This document shows positions 18,151 through 27,128 of a stretch of 64,000 nucleotides of DNA, piece after piece. Below the pieces are notes generated by a model. It saw only the letters and a program-made list of their open reading frames with translations. It did no database searches and was not told where the DNA came from. This stretch comes from an uncultured Peptococcaceae bacterium (GTDB taxonomy: Bacteria > Bacillota > Peptococcia > Peptococcales > Peptococcaceae). Numbering within the stretch: the stretch's first letter is position 1; each line of letters opens with the position of its first letter. The position numbers were made by a program, and so were the translations under genes. The stretch is from positions 1 to 64,000 of the forward strand of contig CAJUDO010000015.1 of NCBI GenBank assembly GCA_910585405.1. Reading direction: 5' to 3'.

Positions 18151-18927
18151 ATGGCTTTTATGTGTAAAGTTGAAATCTGTGGTGTAGATACATCCAAACT
18201 ACCAGTTTTAAAAAATGATCAGATGGTTGCCTTGTTCCGGCAATACCAGGCCGGTGATGATGCAGCCCGTGAACAGCTCATTCACTGTAACCTGCGTCTT
18301 GTACTGAGTGTACTGCAGCGTTTTTCCAATCGCAACGAAAATGCTGACGACCTGTTTCAGGTAGGCTGTATTGGTCTGATGAAGGCAATTGATAATTTCG
18401 ATTTGGGCCAAAATGTGCGATTTTCTACTTATGCCGTGCCCATGATTATCGGTGAAATTCGTCGCTATATCCGCGACAACAATCCCATTCGTGTCAGCCG
18501 TTCTCTGAGGGATATTGCTTACAAGGCGCTCCAGGTGAGAGAGCAGCTCACTGCCCAGCGCGGACAGGAGCCTTCTATTGAGGAGATTGCCAAAGTCTTG
18601 GAACTGGCACCGGAAGATGTCACATCAGCATTGGATGCCATTCAAGATCCTGTTTCCCTCTATGACCCAATTTATAATGACGGCGGCGACCCCATTTATA
18701 TTATGGATCAGATTTGCGATACCAAAAATACCGACTTTCAATGGTTGGAGAATATCGCCATCAAACAGGCGCTGAACAAATTGACGCCCCGCGAACAAAT
18801 GATTATCGACATGCGCTTTTTCCAAGGTAAAACGCAAATGGAGGTCGCGGATGAAATCGCCATCTCCCAAGCGCAGGTAAGCCGCCTGGAAAAAGGCGCA
18901 CTACAAACCATGCGCAAATACGTATAA
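18151..18927 (+). CDS. sigG: Forespore sigma factor SigG
   Basis: A 258-residue sigma factor (260 in Bacillus subtilis). The N-terminal signature KVEICGVDTSKLPVLKNDQM is characteristic of SigG. Regions 2 (GCIGLMKAIDNFDLGQNVRF, YAVPMIIGEIRRYIRDNNPI), 3 and 4 (TQMEVADEIAISQAQVSRLE) are complete. SigG controls late forespore genes. The ATG at 18151 has GGAGG eight bases upstream; an in-frame TTG at 18130 is disregarded. The gene is not next to spoIIGA/sigE here. A sigma-F-like promoter lies upstream. Confidence 0.95.
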   Translation: MAFMCKVEICGVDTSKLPVLKNDQMVALFRQYQAGDDAAREQLIHCNLRLVLSVLQRFSNRNENADDLFQVGCIGLMKAIDNFDLGQNVRFSTYAVPMIIGEIRRYIRDNNPIRVSRSLRDIAYKALQVREQLTAQRGQEPSIEEIAKVLELAPEDVTSALDAIQDPVSLYDPIYNDGGDPIYIMDQICDTKNTDFQWLENIAIKQALNKLTPREQMIIDMRFFQGKTQMEVADEIAISQAQVSRLEKGALQTMRKYV

Positions 18928-18964
18928 AAAAAGTAGTCACTTCAAATAAAGTACATCTTTTTGT

Positions 18965-19003
18965 CAGAGGAAATATGGCTTTCCCATACTCATATTTCCT
19001 CTG
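18965..19003. terminator. Hairpin between convergent sigG and DUF2812 genes
   Basis: A perfect 13-bp stem, CAGAGGAAATATG (18965-18977) with CATATTTCCTCTG (18991-19003). The T-tract is poor on both strands, so termination may be weak. Confidence 0.5.
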
Positions 19004-19141
19004 ATTTCCACATCCGCGTGATTCATAGGCGCAAAAATTCATCTAATCTGGTTGTCGTTCGTCCTCTTTTGTCGCAAATATTATGCCTTCTTGATAATCA
19101 ATCATCTCTCTATGCTTGAACGCATTTCGTAATATTTTTTT

Positions 19142-20575
19142 CTATTTCCCTAACTGGGCGGCAAAGATCTGGCTCCACTGTTCCACGGGCACGGTGTATC
19201 CGTCTGGATTTTGATAAAAATATACCTTGGCCATGCGGTTGCCGTCCACCAAAAGCAGACGGGGATAGGACTCGGTCAGCTGAGCGTCGCTATAAGCCAG
19301 GGCGTAGTCCACATCCAGCTCCGGCAGCGCCAGAATTTGATAGTCTTCGCCCAGGCGTTTCTGGGCCAAATGTTCATATTCTCGAGCCAGGGCGCGGGCA
19401 ATCCAAGGCCAGTGGGTTTCATAATAGATTACTGATAAGCTGCCCTGTAATTGCTGCCCGTCTATCAGACGCAACGTGCCCTCCTGCTGCAGATAATACA
19501 CCTGCGGCGCCAGCCAGTCCGGCTTTTCTTCTATATGGCTACCGCTTGCTCTCCAGTTATAGAAAACCGCCGGAACATCTCTGGTGCGCTGCCGCTGTTC
19601 ATCAAATTGCACCTTTGTCGTATCATTCCATGCTTCCAGCGCAACCGACTGGGGAACAAAATCCTCCAGCAAGGCAAAGGGCACAGTGCCGTTATACTGC
19701 TCCCACCGCTGCAGATTGGTCGGCTGTGTTTCTGCTGTGCAGCCGTTAAACATGGTCATAAACATATAGGTAAAAATCACCAGCACACCGACCGACGTTA
19801 CCCGGTACACCGGCGCTTTCCAGCGCCAATTCTGGCTATGATCGACAGATATGCCGCGCTGCATCCGCAGGCAGTATTGAAAAGGACCTGCAAGTACATA
19901 AAAGAAGAAAAATATAAAAAACAGGGTGCGCAGCAGTGCAGATACAAACACGCCGCTGCCTTCATTGATCCAGGTAATGAAAAAACCGTTCCCCAGATAA
20001 AGACTCCATTGGCCATAAAAACCGGGTAACGCTATCAGCATGACACACATAAAGGTCTGCAATACGCGGGGAATTTTCTTTTTATGCCCCCAATAAAAGA
20101 TAGGCAGAAGTAGTACAGCCGCAATCCCCAGACGCCAGCGCCAGTCTGCAAACGTACATGAGATCCCGCAGAACACTGCCAAAAACAACGCATACCCCAT
20201 TTGCAGCAACGCCTTATCATAATCAATCCACGGCTCCGTTTGCAACTCCAGCGCGGCATTATCTGCCGTGGCAAAAATGCCAAAAGCGCCCCGTTCCGCT
20301 ATAAAATTCCAGCCGCTGGCCTGACAAATGGAAATCAATTCCTGCTGGCTGGACGGCGATTTGTCCTCATACAGGCTATCCTGCGGCAATTCGCACATGC
20401 GATAGCGTAGTTTCTGCGGCTCTTCCCTCCGGAAAACTGCCATACCGGCAATCATCTTGTCCAAGATATAGCCCTTTTGCGCCATATATTCCAACCAGCT
20501 TTCCATACGACCCACGTCATAGCTGGAACAAGGCGCGATACAAATTGCGTAGCGTTTTTTTCTGTCCTCTGCCAT
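19142..20575 (-). CDS. DUF2812 domain-containing membrane protein
   Basis: A 477-residue protein. The N-terminal about 110 residues are a DUF2812 domain (YDVGRMESWLEYMAQKGYIL). Then come about six hydrophobic helices (for example MGYALFLAVFCGISC and GVLVIFTYMFMTMF) and a large extracytoplasmic C-terminal region. DUF2812 proteins are of unknown function and are typically encoded beside a PadR repressor, as here. The ATG at 20575 has GGAGG nine bases upstream; an earlier in-frame ATG exists but the extra residues come from a decayed paralogue. The PadR gene is about 350 bases upstream, separated by that remnant. Confidence 0.85.
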   Translation of the reverse strand: MAEDRKKRYAICIAPCSSYDVGRMESWLEYMAQKGYILDKMIAGMAVFRREEPQKLRYRMCELPQDSLYEDKSPSSQQELISICQASGWNFIAERGAFGIFATADNAALELQTEPWIDYDKALLQMGYALFLAVFCGISCTFADWRWRLGIAAVLLLPIFYWGHKKKIPRVLQTFMCVMLIALPGFYGQWSLYLGNGFFITWINEGSGVFVSALLRTLFFIFFFFYVLAGPFQYCLRMQRGISVDHSQNWRWKAPVYRVTSVGVLVIFTYMFMTMFNGCTAETQPTNLQRWEQYNGTVPFALLEDFVPQSVALEAWNDTTKVQFDEQRQRTRDVPAVFYNWRASGSHIEEKPDWLAPQVYYLQQEGTLRLIDGQQLQGSLSVIYYETHWPWIARALAREYEHLAQKRLGEDYQILALPELDVDYALAYSDAQLTESYPRLLLVDGNRMAKVYFYQNPDGYTVPVEQWSQIFAAQLGK

Positions 20576-20579
20576 CACG

Positions 20580-20931
20580 ATTTTCCTCCCTCTGTGTAAA
20601 TCCTCCACATAAAACTGTACCAACTGCTCCAATGATACCTGTTCTGAACCGGCCGACTGATAATACGATATACAACAACCAGCAATCGTCGGTCAAAGTC
20701 ACCGTTGGCAACAGCGTTCAATAGGCTATTGCATAGCCTATATCCAGTTCTGGCAATTTCAAAGGCTCATACCGTTAAAAGGCTTTTTCCATAGCCGTCG
20801 ATCAGGCTACTGCAGTTCTCCCGGCCAATTGCCGACCATATCGATCAACTAGCCTTCATCACGGCGATATCGTATCTGGAGTAAGGAGCTAACCGGTAGG
20901 TTTATTCCTCTCGCTTGGTCTGTTTCTTCAT
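20580..20931 (-). pseudogene. Decayed, internally deleted DUF2812 paralogue
   Basis: An ATG at 20931 overlaps the padR stop codon (ATGA), the usual coupling of padR to a DUF2812 gene. Reading on gives KKQTKREE, a stop, then YRLAPYSRYDIAVMKAS, which matches the intact protein's YAICIAPCSSYDVGRME. After a gap with frameshifts come LKLPELDIGYAIAY, matching ALPELDVDYALAY near the intact C-terminus, and VSLEQLVQFYVEDL, matching VPVEQWSQIFAAQL at its end. So both ends of a paralogue survive and the middle (well over 1 kb) is gone. The alignment was made by eye. Confidence 0.7.
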
Positions 20932-21248
20932 CTGTTCATCCATCCCTCGCTGTCAGCGTCCTCCACGCAATGACGCAGACGGGCAACCTCCTCTTCATAG
21001 GCCTGTACGCCCTTCCCTGTAATCTGGTAGGTACGTTTCCGACCTTCCACCGCGATTTCTGTCAGATACCTTTCCTTTTCAAATTTGGCTAAAATGGTAT
21101 AAAGCGTGGCTGGCCCCAACTTGCAACGCCCGGCGGTCTTCTGCTCAATAAACTGGGACACGTCGATACCACATTTTGGACCGCCGCGAAACGCCATCAG
21201 GACATAAAACATTGACTCAGTTAAATTCTCCAACGCCTTCTTCGGCAT
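20928..21248 (-). CDS. PadR-family transcriptional repressor
   Basis: A 106-residue winged-helix regulator of the short PadR type: LTESMFYVLMAFRGGPKCGI, then the wing region GPATLYTILAKFEKERYLTE and GRKRTYQITGKGVQAYEEE. PadR proteins repress neighbouring membrane or stress genes and respond to small molecules. The ATG at 21248 has GGAGGGG upstream. Its stop overlaps the start of the decayed DUF2812 copy, and the intact DUF2812 gene follows, so it probably governs that gene and itself through the operator at 21268-21297. Confidence 0.9.
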   Translation of the reverse strand: MPKKALENLTESMFYVLMAFRGGPKCGIDVSQFIEQKTAGRCKLGPATLYTILAKFEKERYLTEIAVEGRKRTYQITGKGVQAYEEEVARLRHCVEDADSEGWMNR

Positions 21249-21267
21249 ATCAACCCCTCCCAGCTCA

Positions 21268-21297
21268 ATATCGTTTATTGATATCATTTATCGATAT
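21268..21297. promoter_or_regulatory. Candidate PadR operator
   Basis: Two overlapping elements of the form TATC-N7-GATA that share the central GATATC, making a 30-base near-palindrome directly upstream of padR. Confidence 0.6.
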
Positions 21298-21555
21298 TGT
21301 AACATCAAAGGGAGACCGCTGTCAATATCATAATAGAGAAACTGTTGTATCTGTCATTCAAGAATCTTTTACCCAGTTAAACAATATGATATGGATTGTA
21401 CATTGGTGAATTTATCTGTAATCTATTCATTGTGGAAATTAATATAATAGGGATTATGAACTGCCCCTGTTAACTCTGTATCATTAAATTAAAGGGAGCT
21501 CCCATCCCGGAGTTCCCTGCTCTTTACATTCATTTTTCAAAATCTATGTACCATT

Positions 21556-22467
21556 TTAATAGATAGGAGTGTTTGTCAATAGCGTTTTGATAATATTCAA
21601 ATATCCCATCACATCTTCTGGAAACAGCTCTGTAGAATATAACGCCACAGCATGCTGAATAAAACGCTCATCTAGTGGTACCGATATCAAATCACCATTA
21701 TATCGTTCCGCTGTCCAATCCAAAGAAAACGAAATTGCATTTTCCTGCAGTAAATATTTTCTAAGTAGCTGTTCATCCATCACCTTGGTAATCCTCAGTA
21801 CACCGTTCGTTTTAGTTTCCTGTTTGATGAGGTCTAACACCTGCGACACGTCGTCACTGAAAAAAGCTAACAAATAGTCTTTTAATTTTTCTAACGGAAT
21901 TTCTTTGTAATATGCTAAAGGATGATCTCTGCGCATCACTGCAATGGTCTGAATCTCACGAATTTTATAAATTTCAAAGGAACGACCCTGCTGCATATGA
22001 AACCACTTATTTTCTTTCCATAAAGCAGGAAAATAAGAAATTAAACCGATATCCAGTTTGTGCTCTACAACGCGCTGTAAAATATCCTGATCCGATGTGG
22101 AACTAAAAAATATGCATTTTGCCCCTTGGCTATAATTTTCGTATAACTCATAGCTTTTACCCAGCAATGAACTAAACACTCTTGTTGCTCCAATAAGTAG
22201 ACTTTTTTCGTTCTTCTTTGCACAGGAATTCTTCATAGACTCATAGGACTTGATCACATTCAGAATATAAGGATAACAGAATTCTCCGAACTCTGTTAAT
22301 TTCACGCCACTTTTAGAGCGTTCAAACAACGGTTGCCCCAACTCATCCTCCAGATGATTAATATTTGCCCGCAAGCTTGGTTGTTTCAAAAATAGATTTT
22401 CTGCCGCCTTTGTAAAGCTACCTGTTTTCACCGCCTCCACCACGCAATAACATTGCTCTGTGCGCAT
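21556..22467 (-). CDS. LysR-family transcriptional regulator
   Basis: A 303-residue regulator. The N-terminal winged helix-turn-helix reads CVVEAVKTGSFTKAAENLFL through LEDELGQPLFERSKSGVKLT, and a periplasmic-binding-protein-like effector domain follows (LLIGATRVFSSLLG, then LDIGLIS). The ATG at 22467 with GAGGTG before it is chosen; the longer frame adds 53 residues without regulatory character. It stands between the padR unit and the end of the hydrogenase operon, with no divergent partner, so its targets are not evident. Confidence 0.92.
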   Translation of the reverse strand: MRTEQCYCVVEAVKTGSFTKAAENLFLKQPSLRANINHLEDELGQPLFERSKSGVKLTEFGEFCYPYILNVIKSYESMKNSCAKKNEKSLLIGATRVFSSLLGKSYELYENYSQGAKCIFFSSTSDQDILQRVVEHKLDIGLISYFPALWKENKWFHMQQGRSFEIYKIREIQTIAVMRRDHPLAYYKEIPLEKLKDYLLAFFSDDVSQVLDLIKQETKTNGVLRITKVMDEQLLRKYLLQENAISFSLDWTAERYNGDLISVPLDERFIQHAVALYSTELFPEDVMGYLNIIKTLLTNTPIY

Positions 22468-22607
22468 AAATTCACCTCTTATCTCCTGATTTTTTAGGCT
22501 TTTTCTAGGTTTTTTCCCATTATAGCACAAAGCAAAACTATTGACAACGATTCCAGCATCGTATCCTTCATTCCACAAACCCTCACTTAAATTTTTTCTT
22601 AACAATA

Positions 22608-22640
22608 GAAAAATATCGCCGGTCATTGAATGACCGACGA
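22608..22640 (-). terminator. Terminator of the hydrogenase operon
   Basis: Twelve-base arms (22616-22627, 22629-22640, one G-T pair), then ATATTTTT on the minus strand, 50 bases after the NrfD stop. Confidence 0.65.
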
Positions 22641-22691
22641 TAAAATTTCTGATTACTGATTGTTTCGTTTATTTAATTGAAACACTTTCTC

Positions 22692-23900
22692 TTACATAAC
22701 AGCCTGGTTGAAACCACTTTCCGATTCGTTCACCACATCTTTGTTGGCTGCCGCATCATCAGGCAAGCCATAGAAGAATGGGAAGTTTTCGGTGATCCAC
22801 AGATAAGCCAAGAATGCAATACAGAACAGGCCCAGGGTAGATACGATTTCCATGAAGGATGGGAAATAGCTACCGCCCATGGATGCCACATGCGCAGACA
22901 TCCCAGTGAACACTACGTTCAAACGGGTCAAAACCAAACCGGCCATACCGGACAGACCAAATACCAGCAAACCGCCTTTTGTTTTACCAAAGGGCAGGAA
23001 ATGGATAATAATCGGCACAACACACAGTAACAGAATCTCCAGCAGGAACATATTTCCGCACAGTGTGAAGGAGAACACATTACCCAACTGACCACGCATC
23101 AATAAGTCTGCGCCCTTCATAACAAAATAAACTGCCATGAGCACTACAGAGATTTTACTCAAACCATAAAGCATTTCTGTATCAACTTTCATGTTATAAC
23201 GGCTGTTGGTCCAGATATATTCTACGATGGCAACACATGGGCCAACGAAGAAGGAGGACAACAGGAACAACCACGGCATCATCTGGGTAGCCCAGATTGG
23301 GTCCAATTTAGCGGGCATACCTAAATATAAGGAGCCCAAAGAAGCCTGATGACCCAGAGGTACAGTACATGCAGCAATAAACACGATCTGCATAATCGGC
23401 TGCATTTTCTTTTTGAATTTAGGAGAAACTTTTTCTGCCCCAACTTCAATCAATTCAATAACCTGCAATACCATGTAAGCCACGATACACATGTAAACTT
23501 CAAACATAGGAGAATGTACACCAGGAGATACAAATGGTCTCCAGAAGTTATCCCAACGTCCGATTTCCACAATGAGAATCAAAAGTACCAAAACATATCC
23601 AATGAAGGATAACAACAGACATCTTCTGGATACTGGCTCATATTTTTCAGCATGGAAGATATGGGTGATAATGGCCGTACTGAACCCAGCACCGGCTAAA
23701 GCGATTACGTTCATATCAGCGCCAATCCAAGCGCCCCAAGGCACCTGGTCACTCAAGTTAGTCCATTGACCCAAACCTGCATAATATCTGGCAAAAATCA
23801 GCAGCAGAGAGAACACTAGCAATGCAAGCATCCCGATACGCACTGGGGTGATGCGCAGGTTCCATCTGGCCTTCGGTGTTTTCAAAGTCCATTCTTTCAT
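22692..23900 (-). CDS. NrfD/HybB-like integral membrane subunit
   Basis: A 402-residue protein with about ten membrane helices, of the NrfD/PsrC/HybB family that passes electrons between quinones and iron-sulfur subunits without binding haem. Recognisable are WTNLSDQVPWGAWIGADMNV near the N-terminus and IHFLPFGKTKGGLLVFG. Third gene of the operon after the hydrogenase and the ferredoxin-like subunit. It should anchor the complex and connect it with menaquinone or another membrane carrier. GGGAGG precedes the ATG. Confidence 0.92.
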   Translation of the reverse strand: MKEWTLKTPKARWNLRITPVRIGMLALLVFSLLLIFARYYAGLGQWTNLSDQVPWGAWIGADMNVIALAGAGFSTAIITHIFHAEKYEPVSRRCLLLSFIGYVLVLLILIVEIGRWDNFWRPFVSPGVHSPMFEVYMCIVAYMVLQVIELIEVGAEKVSPKFKKKMQPIMQIVFIAACTVPLGHQASLGSLYLGMPAKLDPIWATQMMPWLFLLSSFFVGPCVAIVEYIWTNSRYNMKVDTEMLYGLSKISVVLMAVYFVMKGADLLMRGQLGNVFSFTLCGNMFLLEILLLCVVPIIIHFLPFGKTKGGLLVFGLSGMAGLVLTRLNVVFTGMSAHVASMGGSYFPSFMEIVSTLGLFCIAFLAYLWITENFPFFYGLPDDAAANKDVVNESESGFNQAVM

Positions 23901-23918
23901 CGTTACAACCTCCCCTTC

Positions 23919-24743
23919 CTATTCTTCCGATTTATGTTCAGCGGCATGCCCTTCATGCGCAACAGCATGACGACGTTTTGCATAAAGGCTTACGCCGGTC
24001 CATGTCAATGCACCTACTGCAAAAATCGGCAGTGTGAAACGGGTGAAACCGTGAATATTTTTTGGAATTGATTTTTCCGGCAGATCGGTTGGGAAACCCA
24101 GTTCACCAAAGTCCACATCGGAAATATACAGCCAGCTAGTACCGCCGACTTCTTTTTCACCATATACATGGTTTAAATATCTGCTGTCATTGTCAATGAT
24201 CTCATGTGCTTTTGCCAACATCTCATCGCGATTGCCAAACATCAGCGCATTGGTCGGACAAACGCTGGCGCAGGCAGGCGCTTCGCCGTCAGCCAGCTTA
24301 GAGCTACAGAACTGACACTTCATGACAGATGGCATTACCTTTTCCCATTCGTATTTTGGAATATCGAACGGACAGGCGATCATGCAATAACGGCATCCTA
24401 CGCACAACTCAGGGTCATACTGTACTGCACCCTGTTCTGTCTGATGAAATGCATGGGCAAAACATACAGAAGAACAAGCTGGTTCTAAGCAATGCATACA
24501 CTGACGTTTTACAAAACGCCAAACCTCCTGTCCATCCTTCTGCACTCTCATATGCTGTACGGTAGTCCAGGTGTTGCTATCTAATTTCACGTCTTCTCCG
24601 TGAGCGTTTTCAAATTCTTCACTTTGTGGATTCTGGAAGCTCTGGTTATTCCATAGTTTGCAGGCAACAGTACAGCTACCGCAGCCAACACATTTGGTCA
24701 AATCCACTAAAACACTTTTTTGATCGGTTACTTTGTTCGCCAT
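23919..24743 (-). CDS. HybA-like ferredoxin subunit (4Fe-4S) with C-terminal membrane anchor
   Basis: A 274-residue iron-sulfur protein with four 4Fe-4S motifs in the DMSO-reductase-B/HybA pattern: CVGCGSCTVAC, the group CMHCLEPAC, CVGCRYCMIACPF, and CQFCSSKL with CASVCPTNAL. A single membrane helix near the C-terminus (FTLPIFAVGALTWTGVSLYA) is followed by KRRH. By the positive-inside rule that places the clusters on the outer face, yet no Tat or Sec signal is present at the N-terminus. It therefore probably travels with the Tat-signal-bearing hydrogenase. It bridges HydA and NrfD electrically. Confidence 0.92.
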   Translation of the reverse strand: MANKVTDQKSVLVDLTKCVGCGSCTVACKLWNNQSFQNPQSEEFENAHGEDVKLDSNTWTTVQHMRVQKDGQEVWRFVKRQCMHCLEPACSSVCFAHAFHQTEQGAVQYDPELCVGCRYCMIACPFDIPKYEWEKVMPSVMKCQFCSSKLADGEAPACASVCPTNALMFGNRDEMLAKAHEIIDNDSRYLNHVYGEKEVGGTSWLYISDVDFGELGFPTDLPEKSIPKNIHGFTRFTLPIFAVGALTWTGVSLYAKRRHAVAHEGHAAEHKSEE

Positions 24744-24761
24744 AGTTCATACCTCCCCTTC

Positions 24762-26375
24762 TTAAACTTCTTTTCTGGTCAAGGAACCAGAGCGGTCTTC
24801 ATAAGTGGTATGACACAGTTCATGTGCCAGATGGCTCAATGGTTTTTCCAGGAAATTGGTGTAAATATCAGTAATTTGCGGATTTTCATGGCTCAAGCGC
24901 AGATTTCCGGTTTTCACAGCATTCTGACCGGCATTGCCGCCGCCCACTGACGTACCGTTAATATTACCAATCTTATCACGATTGTACATCGTATCGGTTC
25001 TTGCCTGACGCACCCAATCCTGAGGCGGCACTGCAGTTCTTGGCTGGCCACCACCAGCGATGCAACCGCCTGGGCAAGCCATGACTTCCAGGAAATGAAA
25101 ATCTGCTTTGCCCGATTTGATTTCTTCGCACATCTGACGAGCATTGGCCAAACCGGAGGCCACGACTACTTTCACGTCACCTACGCCTGGAATATTGACG
25201 GAAGCCCGTTTAATACCTTCCAAACCACGTACCGGTTCCAAATTGTACAGCAGTTCAGGAGGATTGCTACCGGTAATCAGATAATACGCAGAACGTACCG
25301 CAGCTTCCATAACACCGCCCGAGTTTCCAAAGATCAAGCCTGCAGTAGAGCCAATCTGGTCATACTGGCCTTCTTCAAAGTTGGCAAAATCTTCACCTGG
25401 CAGGTATTTGCGAATCATATCTGCCAATTCCCGCACGCTCAGTACATAGTCCATATCCTTTACATCTGAATCTTCGTGATATTGACCGGCACCACCTTCC
25501 AGTCCATGGAACTGATGACGGCTGATTTCAAATTTTTTGGCCAAGCATGGCATGATTGCCACATTGACAATCTTTTTATACGGAATCCCCAGCTTATCCG
25601 CATTGTAGGTTTTCAGAGTAGAACCGTGCATCATCATAGGCGAACGGGCAGAGGACAAATTAGGAATCAATTCTGGATAATAATATTCCACAAATTTTAC
25701 CCAGCCTGGACAGCAGGAGGTCATCTGTGGCAGTACACCGCCTTTTGTCACACGTTCTACTAATTCGGAGCCTTCTTCCATAATGGTCAGGTCGGCGCTG
25801 AAGTTGGTATCCACCACCACATCAAAGCCCAATTTACGCAGAGCTGTTACCATCTGACCTTCAGCCCAGGCACCAGCGCCCATATCAAACTCTTCACCAA
25901 TCCCGACACGAGTTGCCGGAGAAGTCTGTACGATTACCTTTGTCTCTGGGTCCTGAATGGCATTCCATACTTCTTCCACTACACTACGCTCTTTAATAGC
26001 GCCAGTTGGACACCACAGAGAACACTGACCACAGTGTACACAAATAAAGTCATCATGTACCGGCAATTCATAATAGCCGAATACACTCTGTACTTTTTCA
26101 CAAGCTTCAATACACTGACCACACAGGATACATTTTTCATCGTTCCGTACCAGTGATACATTGTCGGGATCCAAAGGAACACGACCCTTTACCTGTGAAG
26201 GAATTGCGCTTGCGTTGCGATACTGGTTTGGCAGCCAGCCCGTACCGCTTGGATCACTGACAGGAGAACAACCGGTCATAGTTGCCGCAGCACCTACCAC
26301 GCTGGCTCCTGCCATCACACTTAGAAAACGACGTCTGCTCATACCTTTGTTTTCTAACTCTTTGCGTTTTTCCAT
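24762..26375 (-). CDS. Tat-exported [FeFe]-hydrogenase catalytic subunit
   Basis: A 537-residue group A [FeFe]-hydrogenase. The N-terminus has a twin-arginine signal (SRRRFLSVMAG) ending in a lipobox-like TMTGC, so it may be lipid-anchored outside the membrane. Two 4Fe-4S motifs follow (CILCGQCIEAC and CVHCGQCSLWCP). The H-cluster motifs are TSCCPGW (from about residue 219), MPCLAKKFE (cysteine at about 277) and EVMACPGGCIAGGGQP. It interconverts H2 and protons. First gene of a three-gene operon with the ferredoxin and NrfD subunits, suggesting an outward-facing hydrogenase tied to the quinone pool, most likely H2 uptake. GAGG precedes the ATG. Confidence 0.95.
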   Translation of the reverse strand: MEKRKELENKGMSRRRFLSVMAGASVVGAAATMTGCSPVSDPSGTGWLPNQYRNASAIPSQVKGRVPLDPDNVSLVRNDEKCILCGQCIEACEKVQSVFGYYELPVHDDFICVHCGQCSLWCPTGAIKERSVVEEVWNAIQDPETKVIVQTSPATRVGIGEEFDMGAGAWAEGQMVTALRKLGFDVVVDTNFSADLTIMEEGSELVERVTKGGVLPQMTSCCPGWVKFVEYYYPELIPNLSSARSPMMMHGSTLKTYNADKLGIPYKKIVNVAIMPCLAKKFEISRHQFHGLEGGAGQYHEDSDVKDMDYVLSVRELADMIRKYLPGEDFANFEEGQYDQIGSTAGLIFGNSGGVMEAAVRSAYYLITGSNPPELLYNLEPVRGLEGIKRASVNIPGVGDVKVVVASGLANARQMCEEIKSGKADFHFLEVMACPGGCIAGGGQPRTAVPPQDWVRQARTDTMYNRDKIGNINGTSVGGGNAGQNAVKTGNLRLSHENPQITDIYTNFLEKPLSHLAHELCHTTYEDRSGSLTRKEV

Positions 26376-26679
26376 TTTATTCACCTCAACGAAATAAAAA
26401 TTAATGAAACCATTACATAAAATTTAAATGAGAACTCCGCCCTGACTGTTTTTGCAGCCGACTATGATATGAAATACCGCCAGTTTTCTGCCGAACCACT
26501 CCGAACTGTACAGCAAAAAGAAATGCAATATACTGAACAGGGAAAATCCTCACAATTTAATGACAATGTAGACAACCTAGTTATCTATATCTTATTTTAT
26601 ACTGTTTTGTAGGTTTTCCGCAATATCTTTTTATTGTGAAAAGCTATACAAGTCTGGCTATCTATGCAATCCGCATTTT
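26376..26679. other. Intergenic region upstream of the hydrogenase operon
   Basis: About 300 bases, AT-rich. It should hold the hydrogenase promoter. I see no clear Rex or FNR site; ATTGTGAAAAGC near 26632 is only half a Rex-like site. No open frame is supported. Confidence 0.4.
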
Positions 26680-27024
26680 TTATAAAGCCAGTGCTTCCCA
26701 CAGAAGTCGCTGCACATGATCATTGCAAATACTGTAAAAAACCTGTTTTCCTTCCTTGCGTCCCTGCACAATCCGCAAGTTGCGCAAAACCCGCAGCTGA
26801 TGGGAAACCGCAGACTGACTGCTTCCTACCAATACAGTCAGGTCACATACGCACAGCTCAGCCTGCAGCAGATAATACAAAATCTTCACTCTGGTATTGT
26901 CGCCCAATACCTTGAACAGCTCCGCTGTCTGTTGGCTTTGCGCCTCGTCTATTTTCCGCTCCTGTAACTTTTCTAAAACCTGATCATGTACACAAAACTC
27001 TTCACACTGCCACTGCTCATCCAT
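26680..27024 (-). CDS. ArsR/SmtB-family metal-responsive repressor, CadC-like
   Basis: A 114-residue winged-helix repressor. The N-terminus has CEEFCVHD and helix 3 has ELCVCDL, the same placement as the two cysteine pairs that form the Cd/Pb/Zn site of CadC. The recognition helix is in SSQSAVSHQLRVLRNLRIV. Metal binding would release it from DNA. No efflux ATPase or metal chaperone gene is next to it, so its target is elsewhere or is the neighbouring nitroreductase or hydrogenase. The ATG at 27024 has AGGAG upstream; the longer frame start is unlikely. Confidence 0.88.
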   Translation of the reverse strand: MDEQWQCEEFCVHDQVLEKLQERKIDEAQSQQTAELFKVLGDNTRVKILYYLLQAELCVCDLTVLVGSSQSAVSHQLRVLRNLRIVQGRKEGKQVFYSICNDHVQRLLWEALAL

Positions 27025-27128
27025 AGAACAGAATCTCCTTTCTGCTGTAGGGGATAATTTTGATTGTGAACAAAAATGCAAACCAATCTTCACATTTTCT
27101 TAAAAATTAGAAAAATAAAAAATGCTTA

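Noticed and set aside
26625..26650. Rex-like site upstream of the hydrogenase operon
   Set aside because: Only one half (ATTGTGAAAAGC) is visible; no inverted partner.
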